From Pokkaliibacter sp. MBI-7 (GTDB lineage: Bacteria; Pseudomonadota; Gammaproteobacteria; Pseudomonadales; Balneatricaceae), in contig NZ_JARVTG010000002.1 of the NCBI RefSeq assembly GCF_029846635.1, positions 847,501 through 911,500 of the forward strand: 64,000 nucleotides of DNA. The letters are read 5' to 3'. Shown here piece after piece: positions 34,796-43,436 of this stretch. The notes beneath the pieces were generated by a model, which saw nothing but the letters and a program-made list of their open reading frames with translations, searched no databases and was not told the DNA's origin. The first letter of the stretch is position 1; each line of letters begins with the position of its first letter. Position numbers and translations under genes: made by a program.

Positions 34796-35578
34796 TTAAA
34801 TTGCCTTATATCGGGTAGCTGCTTCTGACATTTTGATATCGGAAAGCAGTTCTTTTCTTGCCATATCGAGCGATTCCCAACGGGTATCATTGTGTAAAGG
34901 TGGAATAGTGACGAGCTCTCGCCTATCAAAACCTACCAGTGCTGCATCAACGAGTTCGTTCACGTCCATCATTGGGGAGGAATTACTTATATCGATGCCA
35001 GCACGCTCCCATATTTCGGTGTAAGTACCTGCTGGAAGTAGAGCCTGGATATAGACACCTTTCGATGACAATTCCTGATGCATGCCTTGAGATAAAAATA
35101 AGACGAACGCTTTACTCGCCCCGTACACAGACATTTTGTATTCAGGTGCCAGGCCAACGACAGAAGAGATGTTGACAATAAAGCCTTTCCCTTGCTGGGC
35201 AAATCGAGGTGATACAGCGGCAGCGAGTCTTGCTAAAGCGGTGATATTCAGAGCAATCAGTTTTTCAATTAGCTCCGGTGTCTGCTCAACAAAACTACCC
35301 GACTGGGCAACACCAGCGTTATTAATCAGCGTGTCGATATGAGTATCGTTTTTCAGACGTTCCTCAACCAAAGCAAGATCGCTGGATTTAGTCAAATCAG
35401 CGTTTAATACATCAACATTGATGCTGTATTGCTGCCGTAACCGCACAGCCAGTGCTTCAAGCCTTGACTGATCACGGGCCACAATCACAAGATCATGACC
35501 CCGGCGCGCAAATCGATCAGCGTACACAGCACCAATACCCGTAGAGGCGCCAGTAATAAGGACTGTAGAATTAGACAT
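34796..35578 (-). CDS. Short-chain dehydrogenase/reductase (DltE/YqjQ-like)
   Basis: A 260-residue SDR with TGASTGIGAVYA, NNAGVA, Ser in NISSVVG and the YGASK catalytic pair; RDQSRLEAL at the end of beta2 indicates NADP(H) preference. The C-terminal half (LLPAGTYTEIWERAG) resembles the COG0300 SDR group. Second gene of the AT-richer redox operon, separated by 72 bp from the next SDR; the two SDRs are not close copies of each other. Confidence 0.9.
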   Translation of the reverse strand: MSNSTVLITGASTGIGAVYADRFARRGHDLVIVARDQSRLEALAVRLRQQYSINVDVLNADLTKSSDLALVEERLKNDTHIDTLINNAGVAQSGSFVEQTPELIEKLIALNITALARLAAAVSPRFAQQGKGFIVNISSVVGLAPEYKMSVYGASKAFVLFLSQGMHQELSSKGVYIQALLPAGTYTEIWERAGIDISNSSPMMDVNELVDAALVGFDRRELVTIPPLHNDTRWESLDMARKELLSDIKMSEAATRYKAI

Positions 35579-35646
35579 ATCAGTGACTCACTATGTATTC
35601 AGATAACCATTGCAAAACACAAAGAGCATTTCGAATACTTTAATTC

Positions 35647-36738
35647 TCAGGAATGAGTATCAGAAAGCATGGGGTAATCGGTATAACCCTTTGCACTACC
35701 ACCATACAGTGTTGTTGCATCAAGCTCATTCAACGGTGCGTTTAATTTCAATCTTTCAACTAAATCAGGATTTGAGATAAATGGGCGACCAAGTGCAAAC
35801 AGATCTGCCTTTCCCTTAGCTAACTGAGCAGACGCCAGCTCTGTGTTATAGCCATTATTCCCCATGTAGGTGTTCTTGAAGCGTTGACGTAGTGAGTCAT
35901 AATCAAACGGCACGTTATCGCGCGGGCCAGCTGTTGCACCTTCGACAACATGCAGATACACAATGCCGAGCTTATTCAACTCATCTGCCACGTAGTCGTA
36001 TTGTTCCTGTGGATTGCTAATAGAAATAGCATTTGCAGGTGAAACAGGGGAAATACGAACACCAGTGCGCTCTGCACCAATCTCTTCGCTGACAGCTTTA
36101 GTGACTTCTAATAGCAGGCGAGCACGATTTTCAACCGAACCACCATAGGAATCGGTCCGCTGATTCGCCCCATCTTTAAGGAATTGCTCCAGCAGATAAC
36201 CATTGGCGCCATGAACTTCTACACCATCAAAACCTGCTTGAATTGCGTTGGCAGCGGCCTGTCGGAAATCCTCAATGATGTCTTGAATTTCATCTATTTC
36301 CAGTGCACGAGGCTCAGAGGTTTCGGCAAAGCTATTGTTCACAAACACCTTGGTTTCAGCTCGAATCGCTGAAGGCGCGACAGGTGCTGAGCCATTGGGT
36401 TGCAAGTCAACATGAGAGATACGACCAACATGCCAGAGCTGGACGAAGATCTTTCCACCTTTGGCATGCACAGCGTCAGTCACCTTACGCCAGCCAGCAA
36501 TTTGCGCCGGTGTGTAGAGCCCCGGGGTGTCCTGATAACCCTGTGCTTGCGGAGAGATTTGTGTGGCTTCGGTAATGATCAGGCCCGCGGATGCGCGCTG
36601 CGCATAGTATGTTGCGGCCAACTCATTAGGGACCAATCCAGCACCAGCACGGTTACGTGTTAGTGGGGCCATTACAAAGCGATTAGCGAGAGTAAGCGAG
36701 CCAAGCTTGTAAGGCTGAAATAGAGCGAGGTCTGTCAT
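35647..36738 (-). CDS. Old yellow enzyme family alkene reductase (NemA-like)
   Basis: A 363-residue FMN-dependent OYE. N-terminal FMN block MAPLTRNRAG, the substrate-anchoring HGANGYL (His/Asn pair), and the C-terminal phosphate-binding ALGRPFISNPDL are present. OYEs reduce alpha,beta-unsaturated carbonyls, nitroesters and N-ethylmaleimide with NAD(P)H. First gene of the operon, divergent from the TetR gene, an arrangement like E. coli nemR-nemA; TetR control through the two intergenic palindromes is likely. Confidence 0.93.
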   Translation of the reverse strand: MTDLALFQPYKLGSLTLANRFVMAPLTRNRAGAGLVPNELAATYYAQRASAGLIITEATQISPQAQGYQDTPGLYTPAQIAGWRKVTDAVHAKGGKIFVQLWHVGRISHVDLQPNGSAPVAPSAIRAETKVFVNNSFAETSEPRALEIDEIQDIIEDFRQAAANAIQAGFDGVEVHGANGYLLEQFLKDGANQRTDSYGGSVENRARLLLEVTKAVSEEIGAERTGVRISPVSPANAISISNPQEQYDYVADELNKLGIVYLHVVEGATAGPRDNVPFDYDSLRQRFKNTYMGNNGYNTELASAQLAKGKADLFALGRPFISNPDLVERLKLNAPLNELDATTLYGGSAKGYTDYPMLSDTHS

Positions 36739-36776
36739 TTTTGCATTTCCGTTGTTGGAACAATGTCAGTCGCAAT

Positions 36777-36792
36777 GATGATGATCATAATC
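36777..36792. promoter_or_regulatory. TetR operator, degenerate copy
   Basis: GATGATGATCATAATC matches the main operator core GATTATGGTCATAATC at 14 of 16 positions. It lies 38 bp from the OYE start codon. Confidence 0.5.
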
Positions 36793-36807
36793 TAAATAGT
36801 CAACAGT

Positions 36808-36829
36808 TTTGATTATGGTCATAATCAAA
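36808..36829. promoter_or_regulatory. TetR operator, near-perfect 22-bp palindrome
   Basis: Ten-base arms (TTTGATTATG and CATAATCAAA) flank a central GT. It sits midway between the divergent OYE and TetR genes. Binding by the TetR protein 36871-37443 is inferred from position and repetition. Confidence 0.65.
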
Positions 36830-36870
36830 GTATACTTCAGCGATCGTTTCGCAATCAGAGATAGGCTGGT

Positions 36871-37443
36871 ATGAAAGTCACAAAAGCACAGGCACTCGAA
36901 AACCGTCAGCACATTGTTGAAACGGCATCGGTGCTGTTTCGCGAGCGTGGCTACGATGGTGTAGGAGTCGCAGAACTAATGGCGACAGCTGGTTTTACTC
37001 ACGGTGGGTTTTACAAGCATTTTGGGTCTAAAGCAGACTTGATGGCAGAGGCAGCTGCGTTCAGTTTTGAGCATTCCGCAGTACTAAGCTCAAAGGCAAA
37101 TATTGCTGACTTTGTAAAATACTATCTGTCACCTGAGCACCGTGATGCGCCTGGCAACGGATGTACCATGGCGGCACTTTGCACAGATGCGTCACGCCAA
37201 ACTGAATCAGTTAAGGAAACATTTGCTGCTGGCATTGAAAAACAGCTGGCAATACTGGCAAGTAAAAACGCGGAGTTGACCGGAGCAGACGTAAATCAAA
37301 GCCGCGCCAGGCAAATAGCATTAATAGCACAGGCAGTAGGAGCAATAGTCTTATCACGATCCTGCCCACAAGACTCACCACTCGCTGATGAAATCCTGGA
37401 AGCCTGTCTTGACAGTATCGCTGGCCTGTCTGGTCAGGCATGA
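36871..37443 (+). CDS. TetR-family repressor of the redox operon
   Basis: A 190-residue TetR protein: HTH at about residues 28-58 (GYDGVGVAELMATAGFTHGGFYKHFGSKADL) and a C-terminal TetR_C domain with a Cys-containing segment (GNGCTMAALCTDASRQ) typical of regulators beside SDR or OYE genes. The Cys residues could sense electrophiles as in NemR (inference). Divergent from the OYE gene. Confidence 0.9.
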   Translation: MKVTKAQALENRQHIVETASVLFRERGYDGVGVAELMATAGFTHGGFYKHFGSKADLMAEAAAFSFEHSAVLSSKANIADFVKYYLSPEHRDAPGNGCTMAALCTDASRQTESVKETFAAGIEKQLAILASKNAELTGADVNQSRARQIALIAQAVGAIVLSRSCPQDSPLADEILEACLDSIAGLSGQA

Positions 37444-37780
37444 GCAGAGTAGATACAGCGCTGAAAATACAAGACCACGTTAGCTATTCGGTGACGTTCA
37501 TCTGTTGCCTAGCTGGAGATAGGGTGAAGTCCTTGCATATCTGGCACCCTGTCTCACAAAACAACAGTATCACTGACCTCATATATCTATTTTTACAAAG
37601 CAGCGACACCTCCAGCCAACGTATATGGCTCAGACCTCCAATCACAGTTCAACAGGCGCAGAGAGTTTCATCTGCCCCTGCACTCTCCAGCGCCGGCCAA
37701 AAGTGACCGTTACTCAAACCACAGAAGCAATACCAGCAGCGTCTGAGCATCTGTCCACGATCTTCTGCAACAGTCCTGTG

Positions 37781-37796
37781 TCAAACAGGCGTTTGA
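37781..37796. promoter_or_regulatory. TetR operator copy 1
   Basis: TCAAACAGGCGTTTGA: six-base inverted arms with a 4-base spacer, first of three copies upstream of the CerR-type regulator. Confidence 0.65.
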
Positions 37797-37799
37797 GAA

Positions 37800-37815
37800 T
37801 CAAACGAGTGTTTGA
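37800..37815. promoter_or_regulatory. TetR operator copy 2
   Basis: TCAAACGAGTGTTTGA: same arms, different spacer, 19 bp (about two helical turns) from copy 1, so both could be bound on one DNA face. Confidence 0.65.
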
Positions 37816-37832
37816 TATGGTGCCGGCCATTA

Positions 37833-37848
37833 TTAAACAGCCGTTTGA
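37833..37848. promoter_or_regulatory. TetR operator copy 3
   Basis: TTAAACAGCCGTTTGA, one base off the arm consensus, 33 bp from copy 2 and ending 6 bases before the start codon; binding here would block initiation or the ribosome site. Confidence 0.6.
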
Positions 37849-37854
37849 ATTGAG

Positions 37855-38487
37855 ATGCCCCCTATTACGACTCTTCCATCGGACTCTGTGCAGCAGCGCA
37901 TTTTGCTCACCGCACTAGAGCTATTTGTCACCCGTGGCTTTGCAGGCACTTCGGTCAGAATGATTTGCGAGCAGGCAGACGTTAATGTCTCGATGGTCAA
38001 GTACTACTTCGGCAGCAAGGAAAAGCTCTATCTCGCTGCCATCGACTACGCCCGCAATAACGAGAATCAGCCCCTGGCAGAACAACGCATTGTCAACCAG
38101 CACCTGAGTGCCGAGCAGCGGCTCTATCAGTTCATTCTCTCCTTCCTGCAGAACCTGCTGCAGCCAACGCCCAATACCTATCTGACCAGGCTGATTGCCG
38201 GCGAGCTGACCAGCCCCACCAGTGCCTTGAGCAACATTATCGAGCAGGACATCAAACCTCAGCATCGCTACCTCGCCGAACTGGTGACGACGCTGGCGGG
38301 GCGCAGCCTCAGCGATGAAGAAGTACAGAAGATCAACTTCAGTCTGATAGGACAGTGCCTGTTCTACCTGAGTAACCGGCCCCTGAATGATGTGATTGCC
38401 CCGGGGCTCAGCTACGACGAACAGGGCATAGAACAGCTAGCGACCCACATTTACACCTTTACCCTCAATGCTATTCAGCACCACTGA
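37855..38487 (+). CDS. TetR/AcrR-family regulator with CerR-type (DUF1956) C-terminal domain
   Basis: A 210-residue TetR protein; HTH at about residues 30-60 (GFAGTSVRMICEQADVNVSMVKYYFGSKEKLY) and a CerR/DUF1956-like ligand domain (YLTRLIAGELTSPTSALSNIIEQDIKP). E. coli CecR (YbiH) has this architecture and represses efflux genes. The downstream Bcr/CflA-type transporter begins 14 bp after this gene's stop, so the two form a repressor-pump operon controlled by the three upstream palindromes. Confidence 0.9.
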   Translation: MPPITTLPSDSVQQRILLTALELFVTRGFAGTSVRMICEQADVNVSMVKYYFGSKEKLYLAAIDYARNNENQPLAEQRIVNQHLSAEQRLYQFILSFLQNLLQPTPNTYLTRLIAGELTSPTSALSNIIEQDIKPQHRYLAELVTTLAGRSLSDEEVQKINFSLIGQCLFYLSNRPLNDVIAPGLSYDEQGIEQLATHIYTFTLNAIQHH

Positions 38488-38500
38488 CGCAGGACTAATG

Positions 38501-39682
38501 ATGAATACATGGATATTGACGCTGGTGCTGGCTGGCCTGACTATGATCGGCCCCTTTGCCACCGATACCTTTCTCCCCTCCTTTCCTGCCATTGCAAACC
38601 AGTTTTCCATCAGCATGACGCAGGTACAGCAATCGCTGAGCGTCTATCTGCTGGCGTTTTCCGCCATGAGCCTGTTCTACGGCACTCTGTCGGACTCCTT
38701 TGGCCGGCGCCCGGTGATTCTCGGGTCACTGATCCTGTTTACCCTTGCTTCCGTCGGAGCCGCGCTGTCACCCAGTTTTGAATGGCTGCTGGTCTGTCGT
38801 GTATTGCAGGGGCTGTCAGCTGGCGGCGGGCTGGTTATCAGTTTTGCCATTACCCGTGATCGTTTTTCCGGTGCAGAGGCACAGAAACTGATGTCGCACA
38901 TCATGATGGTGTTTGGGCTGGCGCCTGCGGTGGCACCGATTGCCGGAGGTTTTTTGCAGCAGCATTTTGGCTGGCAGTCGGGCTTCTACTTCATGGCACT
39001 GATTGGCGCCCTGCTTCTGCTGTCCTCCGTTATCTGGCTGCAGGAAAGCCTGCCTGAAGCAGCACGTACCCCATTCCACCCGACGACCCTGACACGCAAC
39101 TATCTGACGGCACTGACGCATCCACAGTTTCTGTTCAGAGCACTGGCGTACTCAGCGGCCTTTGGTGGCATGGCGATCTACATTTCTGCTGCGGCAAGCT
39201 TCGTCATGGATATCCTGCACAAGCCTGAAACCGCCTTCGCCTGGCTGTTCGTCCCCATGATTGGCGGCATGATACTGGGCTCGGCAACCAATGCCAGACT
39301 GGCTCATCGTGTTAGCAGCAACAGCCTGCTGGCACTGGGCCTCGGTGCCATGGCTGTGGCGACGCTGGCCAATGTCACCTATAACCGCTTTTTTGCTGCA
39401 GAGCTGCCCTGGGTGGTGCTGCCGATCATGCTATACACCTTCGGCCTGGGTCTGGCGCTGCCCATCATGAGTATGAAGACGCTGGATATTTTCCCCAGTC
39501 TGCGCGGTCTGTCTTCTTCACTGCTGAACTTCTTTCAGATGCTGGTGTTCTCGCTGATTTCCGGCATTGTCGTTCCGCTGGTCTTTAGCAGTGCGCTGCT
39601 CATAGCCTGTGCAATGCTGGGCTGCATGCTGGTCGCGCTGCTGTGCTGGGGCATCGCCCTGTTCCTGTCACGTCGGCACTAG
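38501..39682 (+). CDS. Bcr/CflA-family multidrug efflux MFS transporter
   Basis: A 393-residue, 12-TM major facilitator of the DHA1 Bcr/CflA type: TDTFLPSFPAIA in TM1, the loop 2-3 motif YGTLSDSFGRRPVILG, and motif C-like GLAPAVAPIAGG. It likely exports drugs or small polar compounds with proton antiport. ATG 38501 is favoured over ATG 38498 because AGGA at 38491-38494 is then 6 bases away. Cotranscribed with the TetR gene. Confidence 0.9.
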   Translation: MNTWILTLVLAGLTMIGPFATDTFLPSFPAIANQFSISMTQVQQSLSVYLLAFSAMSLFYGTLSDSFGRRPVILGSLILFTLASVGAALSPSFEWLLVCRVLQGLSAGGGLVISFAITRDRFSGAEAQKLMSHIMMVFGLAPAVAPIAGGFLQQHFGWQSGFYFMALIGALLLLSSVIWLQESLPEAARTPFHPTTLTRNYLTALTHPQFLFRALAYSAAFGGMAIYISAAASFVMDILHKPETAFAWLFVPMIGGMILGSATNARLAHRVSSNSLLALGLGAMAVATLANVTYNRFFAAELPWVVLPIMLYTFGLGLALPIMSMKTLDIFPSLRGLSSSLLNFFQMLVFSLISGIVVPLVFSSALLIACAMLGCMLVALLCWGIALFLSRRH

Positions 39683-39720
39683 CCATCGCTGCATACCCGC
39701 TCCCCTTTCTTATACCGCTC

Positions 39721-40644
39721 TTATTCAGACATGGCCTGCCGTAACCGCCGGGCCGCTTCCCGCATTAAGCCCCGTAACCAGAGAATGCCCAGATCGTTGT
39801 TCTGGTGCTTATGCCACTGCATGCATTCGTTAAGCGGTGGTATTGGCACTGGGGTCGGGAATACCCTGAGCGGCATGCCGCAGTTGATGGCCCTGTCGAT
39901 TAACAGGCGCTGCAGGGTAGCGATCAGATCCGTGCCGATAATCACGCTGGGCAGGCAGGAAAAGCTGTAGGTCTGCACTTCTATGCGCCGGCGCAGATCA
40001 GAGCGCTCGTAATTATGTGTCTCAAACGACGGGTTGGAGTCCGGTGGCTGCATGATGGCATGGCCAGCCGAGATAAACCGCTCCAGCGTCATATCTCCTG
40101 TTGCCAGCGGACTGCCCTGCCACACGATGCAGGCCAGTTCATCGGTCAGCACCGATTCAGTCGGATGCTCGGAAGAGCAGAACACGTCAGGCAAAATAAG
40201 CATATCGGCCTCGCCCCGCTCCAGCTCTTTCTTCGGATCAATCACCTGTGGTACGAAATTGAACCGTACGCGGCTCTGCTGCTCGCGCGCTACCTGCATG
40301 GCGCTGGGCACCAGGGTATTGAGGATGAAGTCGGACACGCAGATACGAAAAGTGCGGTCAGTGGTCTGCGGGTCAAACTCTGGCTTCAGGGTAATCGACG
40401 CATCAATGCGCACCAGAATGTCTCTGACCGGCAGCTCCAGCTTTTCTGCCAGCGGCGTCAGCAGCATTTTGCGCCCCACCTGAGTCAGCAGCTCATCATT
40501 GAAGTAGCTGCGCAGACGTGACAGCGAATTACTCATGGCCGACTGACTGAGGTGCAGTTCTTCTGCCGCCAGACTGACGCTCTTTTTACGAATCAGCGCG
40601 TCAAGCGCCACCAGCAGGTTCAGATCAAGTTTGCGAAAGTGCAT
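39721..40644 (-). CDS. LysR-family regulator of NodD/LinR type
   Basis: A 307-residue LTTR with the N-terminus MHFRKLDLNLLVALDALI typical of the NodD/LinR/PcpR group that controls aromatic and chloroaromatic catabolism. HTH at about residues 10-65, effector domain after residue 90. It is divergent from the ring-degradation operon starting at 40950 and is the likely activator. An ATC-N9-GAT site, the nod-box half-motif, lies between. Confidence 0.9.
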   Translation of the reverse strand: MHFRKLDLNLLVALDALIRKKSVSLAAEELHLSQSAMSNSLSRLRSYFNDELLTQVGRKMLLTPLAEKLELPVRDILVRIDASITLKPEFDPQTTDRTFRICVSDFILNTLVPSAMQVAREQQSRVRFNFVPQVIDPKKELERGEADMLILPDVFCSSEHPTESVLTDELACIVWQGSPLATGDMTLERFISAGHAIMQPPDSNPSFETHNYERSDLRRRIEVQTYSFSCLPSVIIGTDLIATLQRLLIDRAINCGMPLRVFPTPVPIPPLNECMQWHKHQNNDLGILWLRGLMREAARRLRQAMSE

Positions 40645-40949
40645 TTGTTGTTATTCCTTTCGGTGCCACCCTGCAATGCATCGATCTTAGCTATAGATCG
40701 AAAGACAACCATCGACAGGATCTATGGATCCATACGCTAGCCCGTCGATACGCATAGCACAAGACTATTCCCACCTCGCCGATGAATCGATCTCATCAAT
40801 ATATCCAACCCGTATTATCAATTTAAAAAATAGCCGGGCTTTGCTTAGGATGCCTCTATTCCTGCAGAGCGCAGTATTCACCAATAAGTCTATGGCGAAT
40901 GTATTGCGCCACTCTGCGATATAAAAACAATTCTAATTCGGAGTCGGCT
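40645..40949. other. Divergent promoter region of LysR and ring-degradation operon
   Basis: 305 bases without a gene. Besides the ATC-N9-GAT repeat it holds further GATC-rich segments (GGATCTATGGATCC at 40722-40735 area; ATCGATCTCATCAAT further on) that could be secondary sites. The region near 40800-40840 is AT-rich. Confidence 0.5.
40681..40701. promoter_or_regulatory. ATC-N9-GAT LysR site in the ring-degradation promoter
   Basis: TCGATCT (40681-40687) and AGATCGA (40695-40701) form a perfect inverted repeat with a 7-base spacer, embedding ATC-N9-GAT and T-N11-A. This is the motif bound by NodD-type LTTRs. It lies 36 bp upstream of the LysR start codon. Confidence 0.55.
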
Positions 40950-42119
40950 ATGTTCCGTTATTTCCCCACCAATTACGTCTGGGATCTGTCCATCAATCTG
41001 GCTATCGAAATGGGAGCAAGAATTGGTGAAATAGAAGAGATGTGTTCTCCCCTGAAAGAATATGCCGACAAACCCGATGCTGCCGCCTCTCAGGCCTTTC
41101 GTCAGACCTGGGCCAAAATGGCCGATAAATTGTGCGAACTGGCAATTGAGGATGAACAACGCGGACGTCTTTATTCAGCGGCGGAGAAATACAATCGCGC
41201 CGCGATCTATTACCTCACCGCTGAGCGCCTGCAAGGCGCTAATTCAGCAGGCCGTGCAGAGCTTTACCAGCGCGTACAGACGACATTCCGCCGGGGTATC
41301 GAGCTGGGCGGCGAAAACTGCGAACGGGTCGAGATCCCCTATCAGGACAAACACCTTTCCGGTCTGCTGGTACGTGCCGAGAACGTGGAAGGCCCGGCCC
41401 CCTTGCTGGTGCAGCTCAACGGTCTGGATTCCACCAAGGAGATGAAATACCGCGTTGGCCTGCCGCAATGGCTGGCCAGACGCGGTATTTCATCGCTGAT
41501 TCTCGACCAGCCCGGCACCGGCGAGGCTATCCGCCTGCAGGGGCTGCATGCGGTCTACAACACCGAAGTCTGGGCCAGCAAGGTGGTTGACTGGCTGGAG
41601 CAACGTGACGACGTCGATGCCAGCCACATTGGCTGCGAAGGCGTATCACTGGGGGGCTATTACTGCCCGCGCACGGTGGCATTCGAGCCACGCTTTGCCT
41701 GCGGTGTGGTGTGGGGCGCCAACCATGACTGGCGTGATGTACAGAAAAAGCGTCTGGCGCGTGAAGGCAGCTTCCCGGTGCCTCACTACTGGGAGCATGT
41801 GCGCTGGGTGTGGGGAGCAAAGGACATGGACGAGTTTATGGCCATCGCCGAAAACGTCCACCTCGATGGTGTCATCGAAAAAATCAAGGTGCCCTTCCTC
41901 GTTACCCATGGCAGCAAGGACTCGCAGATTCCGGTGCACTGGGCACAACGTACTTACGACCAGCTGATTAACTCGCCCAAACGTGAATTGAAAATCTTCA
42001 CCGAACGTGAGGGCGGTGTGCAGCATTCCAGCTTCGACAATTCAGTGAATGCCGGTCAGTACATTGCTGACTGGGTCGCTGAGACCCTCGGTGGCCACAC
42101 CGCATTGCCACCGCACTGA
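40950..42119 (+). CDS. Alpha/beta hydrolase similar to 2,6-dihydropseudooxynicotine (C-C) hydrolase
   Basis: A 389-residue protein with a helical N-terminal region of about 130 residues before the alpha/beta-hydrolase core. The triad can be read as Ser in GCEGVSLGGYY, Asp in HGSKDSQIPV and His in GGVQHSSFD. This helical-cap layout is that of 2,6-dihydropseudooxynicotine hydrolase and FrsA-like proteins; the nicotine enzyme hydrolyses a C-C bond next to a pyridine ring. Start ATG 40950 is preceded by GGAG. First gene of the catabolic operon. Confidence 0.85.
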   Translation: MFRYFPTNYVWDLSINLAIEMGARIGEIEEMCSPLKEYADKPDAAASQAFRQTWAKMADKLCELAIEDEQRGRLYSAAEKYNRAAIYYLTAERLQGANSAGRAELYQRVQTTFRRGIELGGENCERVEIPYQDKHLSGLLVRAENVEGPAPLLVQLNGLDSTKEMKYRVGLPQWLARRGISSLILDQPGTGEAIRLQGLHAVYNTEVWASKVVDWLEQRDDVDASHIGCEGVSLGGYYCPRTVAFEPRFACGVVWGANHDWRDVQKKRLAREGSFPVPHYWEHVRWVWGAKDMDEFMAIAENVHLDGVIEKIKVPFLVTHGSKDSQIPVHWAQRTYDQLINSPKRELKIFTEREGGVQHSSFDNSVNAGQYIADWVAETLGGHTALPPH

Positions 42120-42230
42120 GCCACGCTCCGTTATCGCTGATCACGCCTGAACAGTGCCGCATCAATGTGGTACTGACAGGCGTCGTCACCCCATGCACTC
42201 CGATACCAAGAACAACAAGACGAGGTGGTT

Positions 42231-43361
42231 ATGACCGCAGTTAACAAGGTGCTTATCGTTGGCGGTGGCTTTTCCGGCATTGCCGCCGCTATTGAACTAC
42301 GCAAACAGGGTATTACCGTTGACCTGATCGAGCGCGACCCCGACTGGCGCCCCGAAGGCGCTGGTATTTCTCTGGGTGCTGCCACATTACGTGCTCTCAG
42401 CCGACTGGGGGTCTATGAGGCCTTCCAGCAGCAGGGTTTTACTTCGGAAGATGCCGATCTGGTCACGCCTGCAGGGCAAAAGATTGCCACCCTGTCCGTT
42501 GGCCCTGCGGTAGGCTCTGACATCAAGGGCGAAGGGGGCATTCTGCGCCCGGTACTGGGCAAGATTCTGGCAGACAAGGTGCTGGCCAGCGGTGCCGAGG
42601 TGCGTCTTGGTATCAGTTATCAGTCCATGGAACAGCAGGGTGACAGCGTTGCAGTCCAGTTCAGTGATGGCTCATCAGCCCAGTACGATCTGGTCATCGG
42701 TGCTGAAGGACTGCATTCCCAGCTGCGTCAGCAACTGTTCCCGCAACTGCCCGCGCCGGAATACGTCGGTCAGGGCGTATGGCGAGCGGTATTCCCGCGC
42801 CCTGCTGAGTTCCAGCAGACCCGGCTGTGGCTGGGCGACAGTATCAAGGTCGGTCTGAACCCCTGCTCGCAAGAGCGAATGTACATGTTCATTACCGAGA
42901 TTCGCCCGACCCGAGAGCACATCGAGCCGTCCACCTGGGCGGACGCCATGGCCGCCCTGCTGCAACAGTTCCCCGACCCGTTCCTGCAGGCGCTGATCCC
43001 ACACCTGTACGCGGACGACGCCCATATCGACTATCGCCCGCTGTTCAATCTGCTGGTGCCCATGCCTTGGAATCAGGGCCGTATTGTACTGATTGGCGAT
43101 ACCGTCGCCGCCACTACACCGCACCTCGCCTCCGGTGCCTGCATCGGTATTGAAAGCGGCATTGTGCTGGCTGAAGAACTGGGGCGCTGTGACTCATTAC
43201 AGCAGGCGCTTGATCAGTTCCATCAGCGGCGCTGGGAGCGTTGCCGACTGGTGGTGGAGAACTCTGCCCGGCTGGCGCAGATCGAGATAACACACGGTGA
43301 CAAGCGTGAACACGGGCAGATCACCGTCGAGTCTTTCAAGGCGCTGGCGCAGCCCATCTGA
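42231..43361 (+). CDS. FAD-dependent aromatic-ring monooxygenase (PHBH fold)
   Basis: A 376-residue group A flavoprotein monooxygenase: GGGFSGIAAAIELRKQG dinucleotide fold, VIGAEGLHSQLR (the DG-like motif) and IVLIGDTVAATTPHLASGACIGIE (GD motif). The family hydroxylates activated aromatic or N-heteroaromatic rings using NAD(P)H and O2. ATG 42231 has GAGG at a good distance; a GTG two codons upstream is less likely. It lies 111 bp after the hydrolase. Substrate unknown, probably a ring intermediate prepared for cleavage by the VOC enzyme. Confidence 0.9.
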   Translation: MTAVNKVLIVGGGFSGIAAAIELRKQGITVDLIERDPDWRPEGAGISLGAATLRALSRLGVYEAFQQQGFTSEDADLVTPAGQKIATLSVGPAVGSDIKGEGGILRPVLGKILADKVLASGAEVRLGISYQSMEQQGDSVAVQFSDGSSAQYDLVIGAEGLHSQLRQQLFPQLPAPEYVGQGVWRAVFPRPAEFQQTRLWLGDSIKVGLNPCSQERMYMFITEIRPTREHIEPSTWADAMAALLQQFPDPFLQALIPHLYADDAHIDYRPLFNLLVPMPWNQGRIVLIGDTVAATTPHLASGACIGIESGIVLAEELGRCDSLQQALDQFHQRRWERCRLVVENSARLAQIEITHGDKREHGQITVESFKALAQPI

Positions 43362-43436
43362 CCTTTCCCCGTAACGGGAGCAACACGCACGTTATCGCGG
43401 CGCCTGTCGCTGCTCGCCTGAATAGAGGTTTATGCT

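Larger units (their letters stand above)
37444..37854. other. Noncoding region before the CerR-type TetR gene
   Basis: About 410 bases without a convincing gene; short open frames here lack ribosome sites and family resemblance. The last 75 bases carry three TCAAAC-N4-GTTTGA palindromes. The base composition changes here from the AT-richer island back to the surrounding average. Confidence 0.6.

Noticed and set aside
37440..37918. Two overlapping plus-strand open frames between the TetR genes
   Set aside because: Low-complexity translations, no ribosome sites, and the second runs over the operators and the start of the CerR-type gene.
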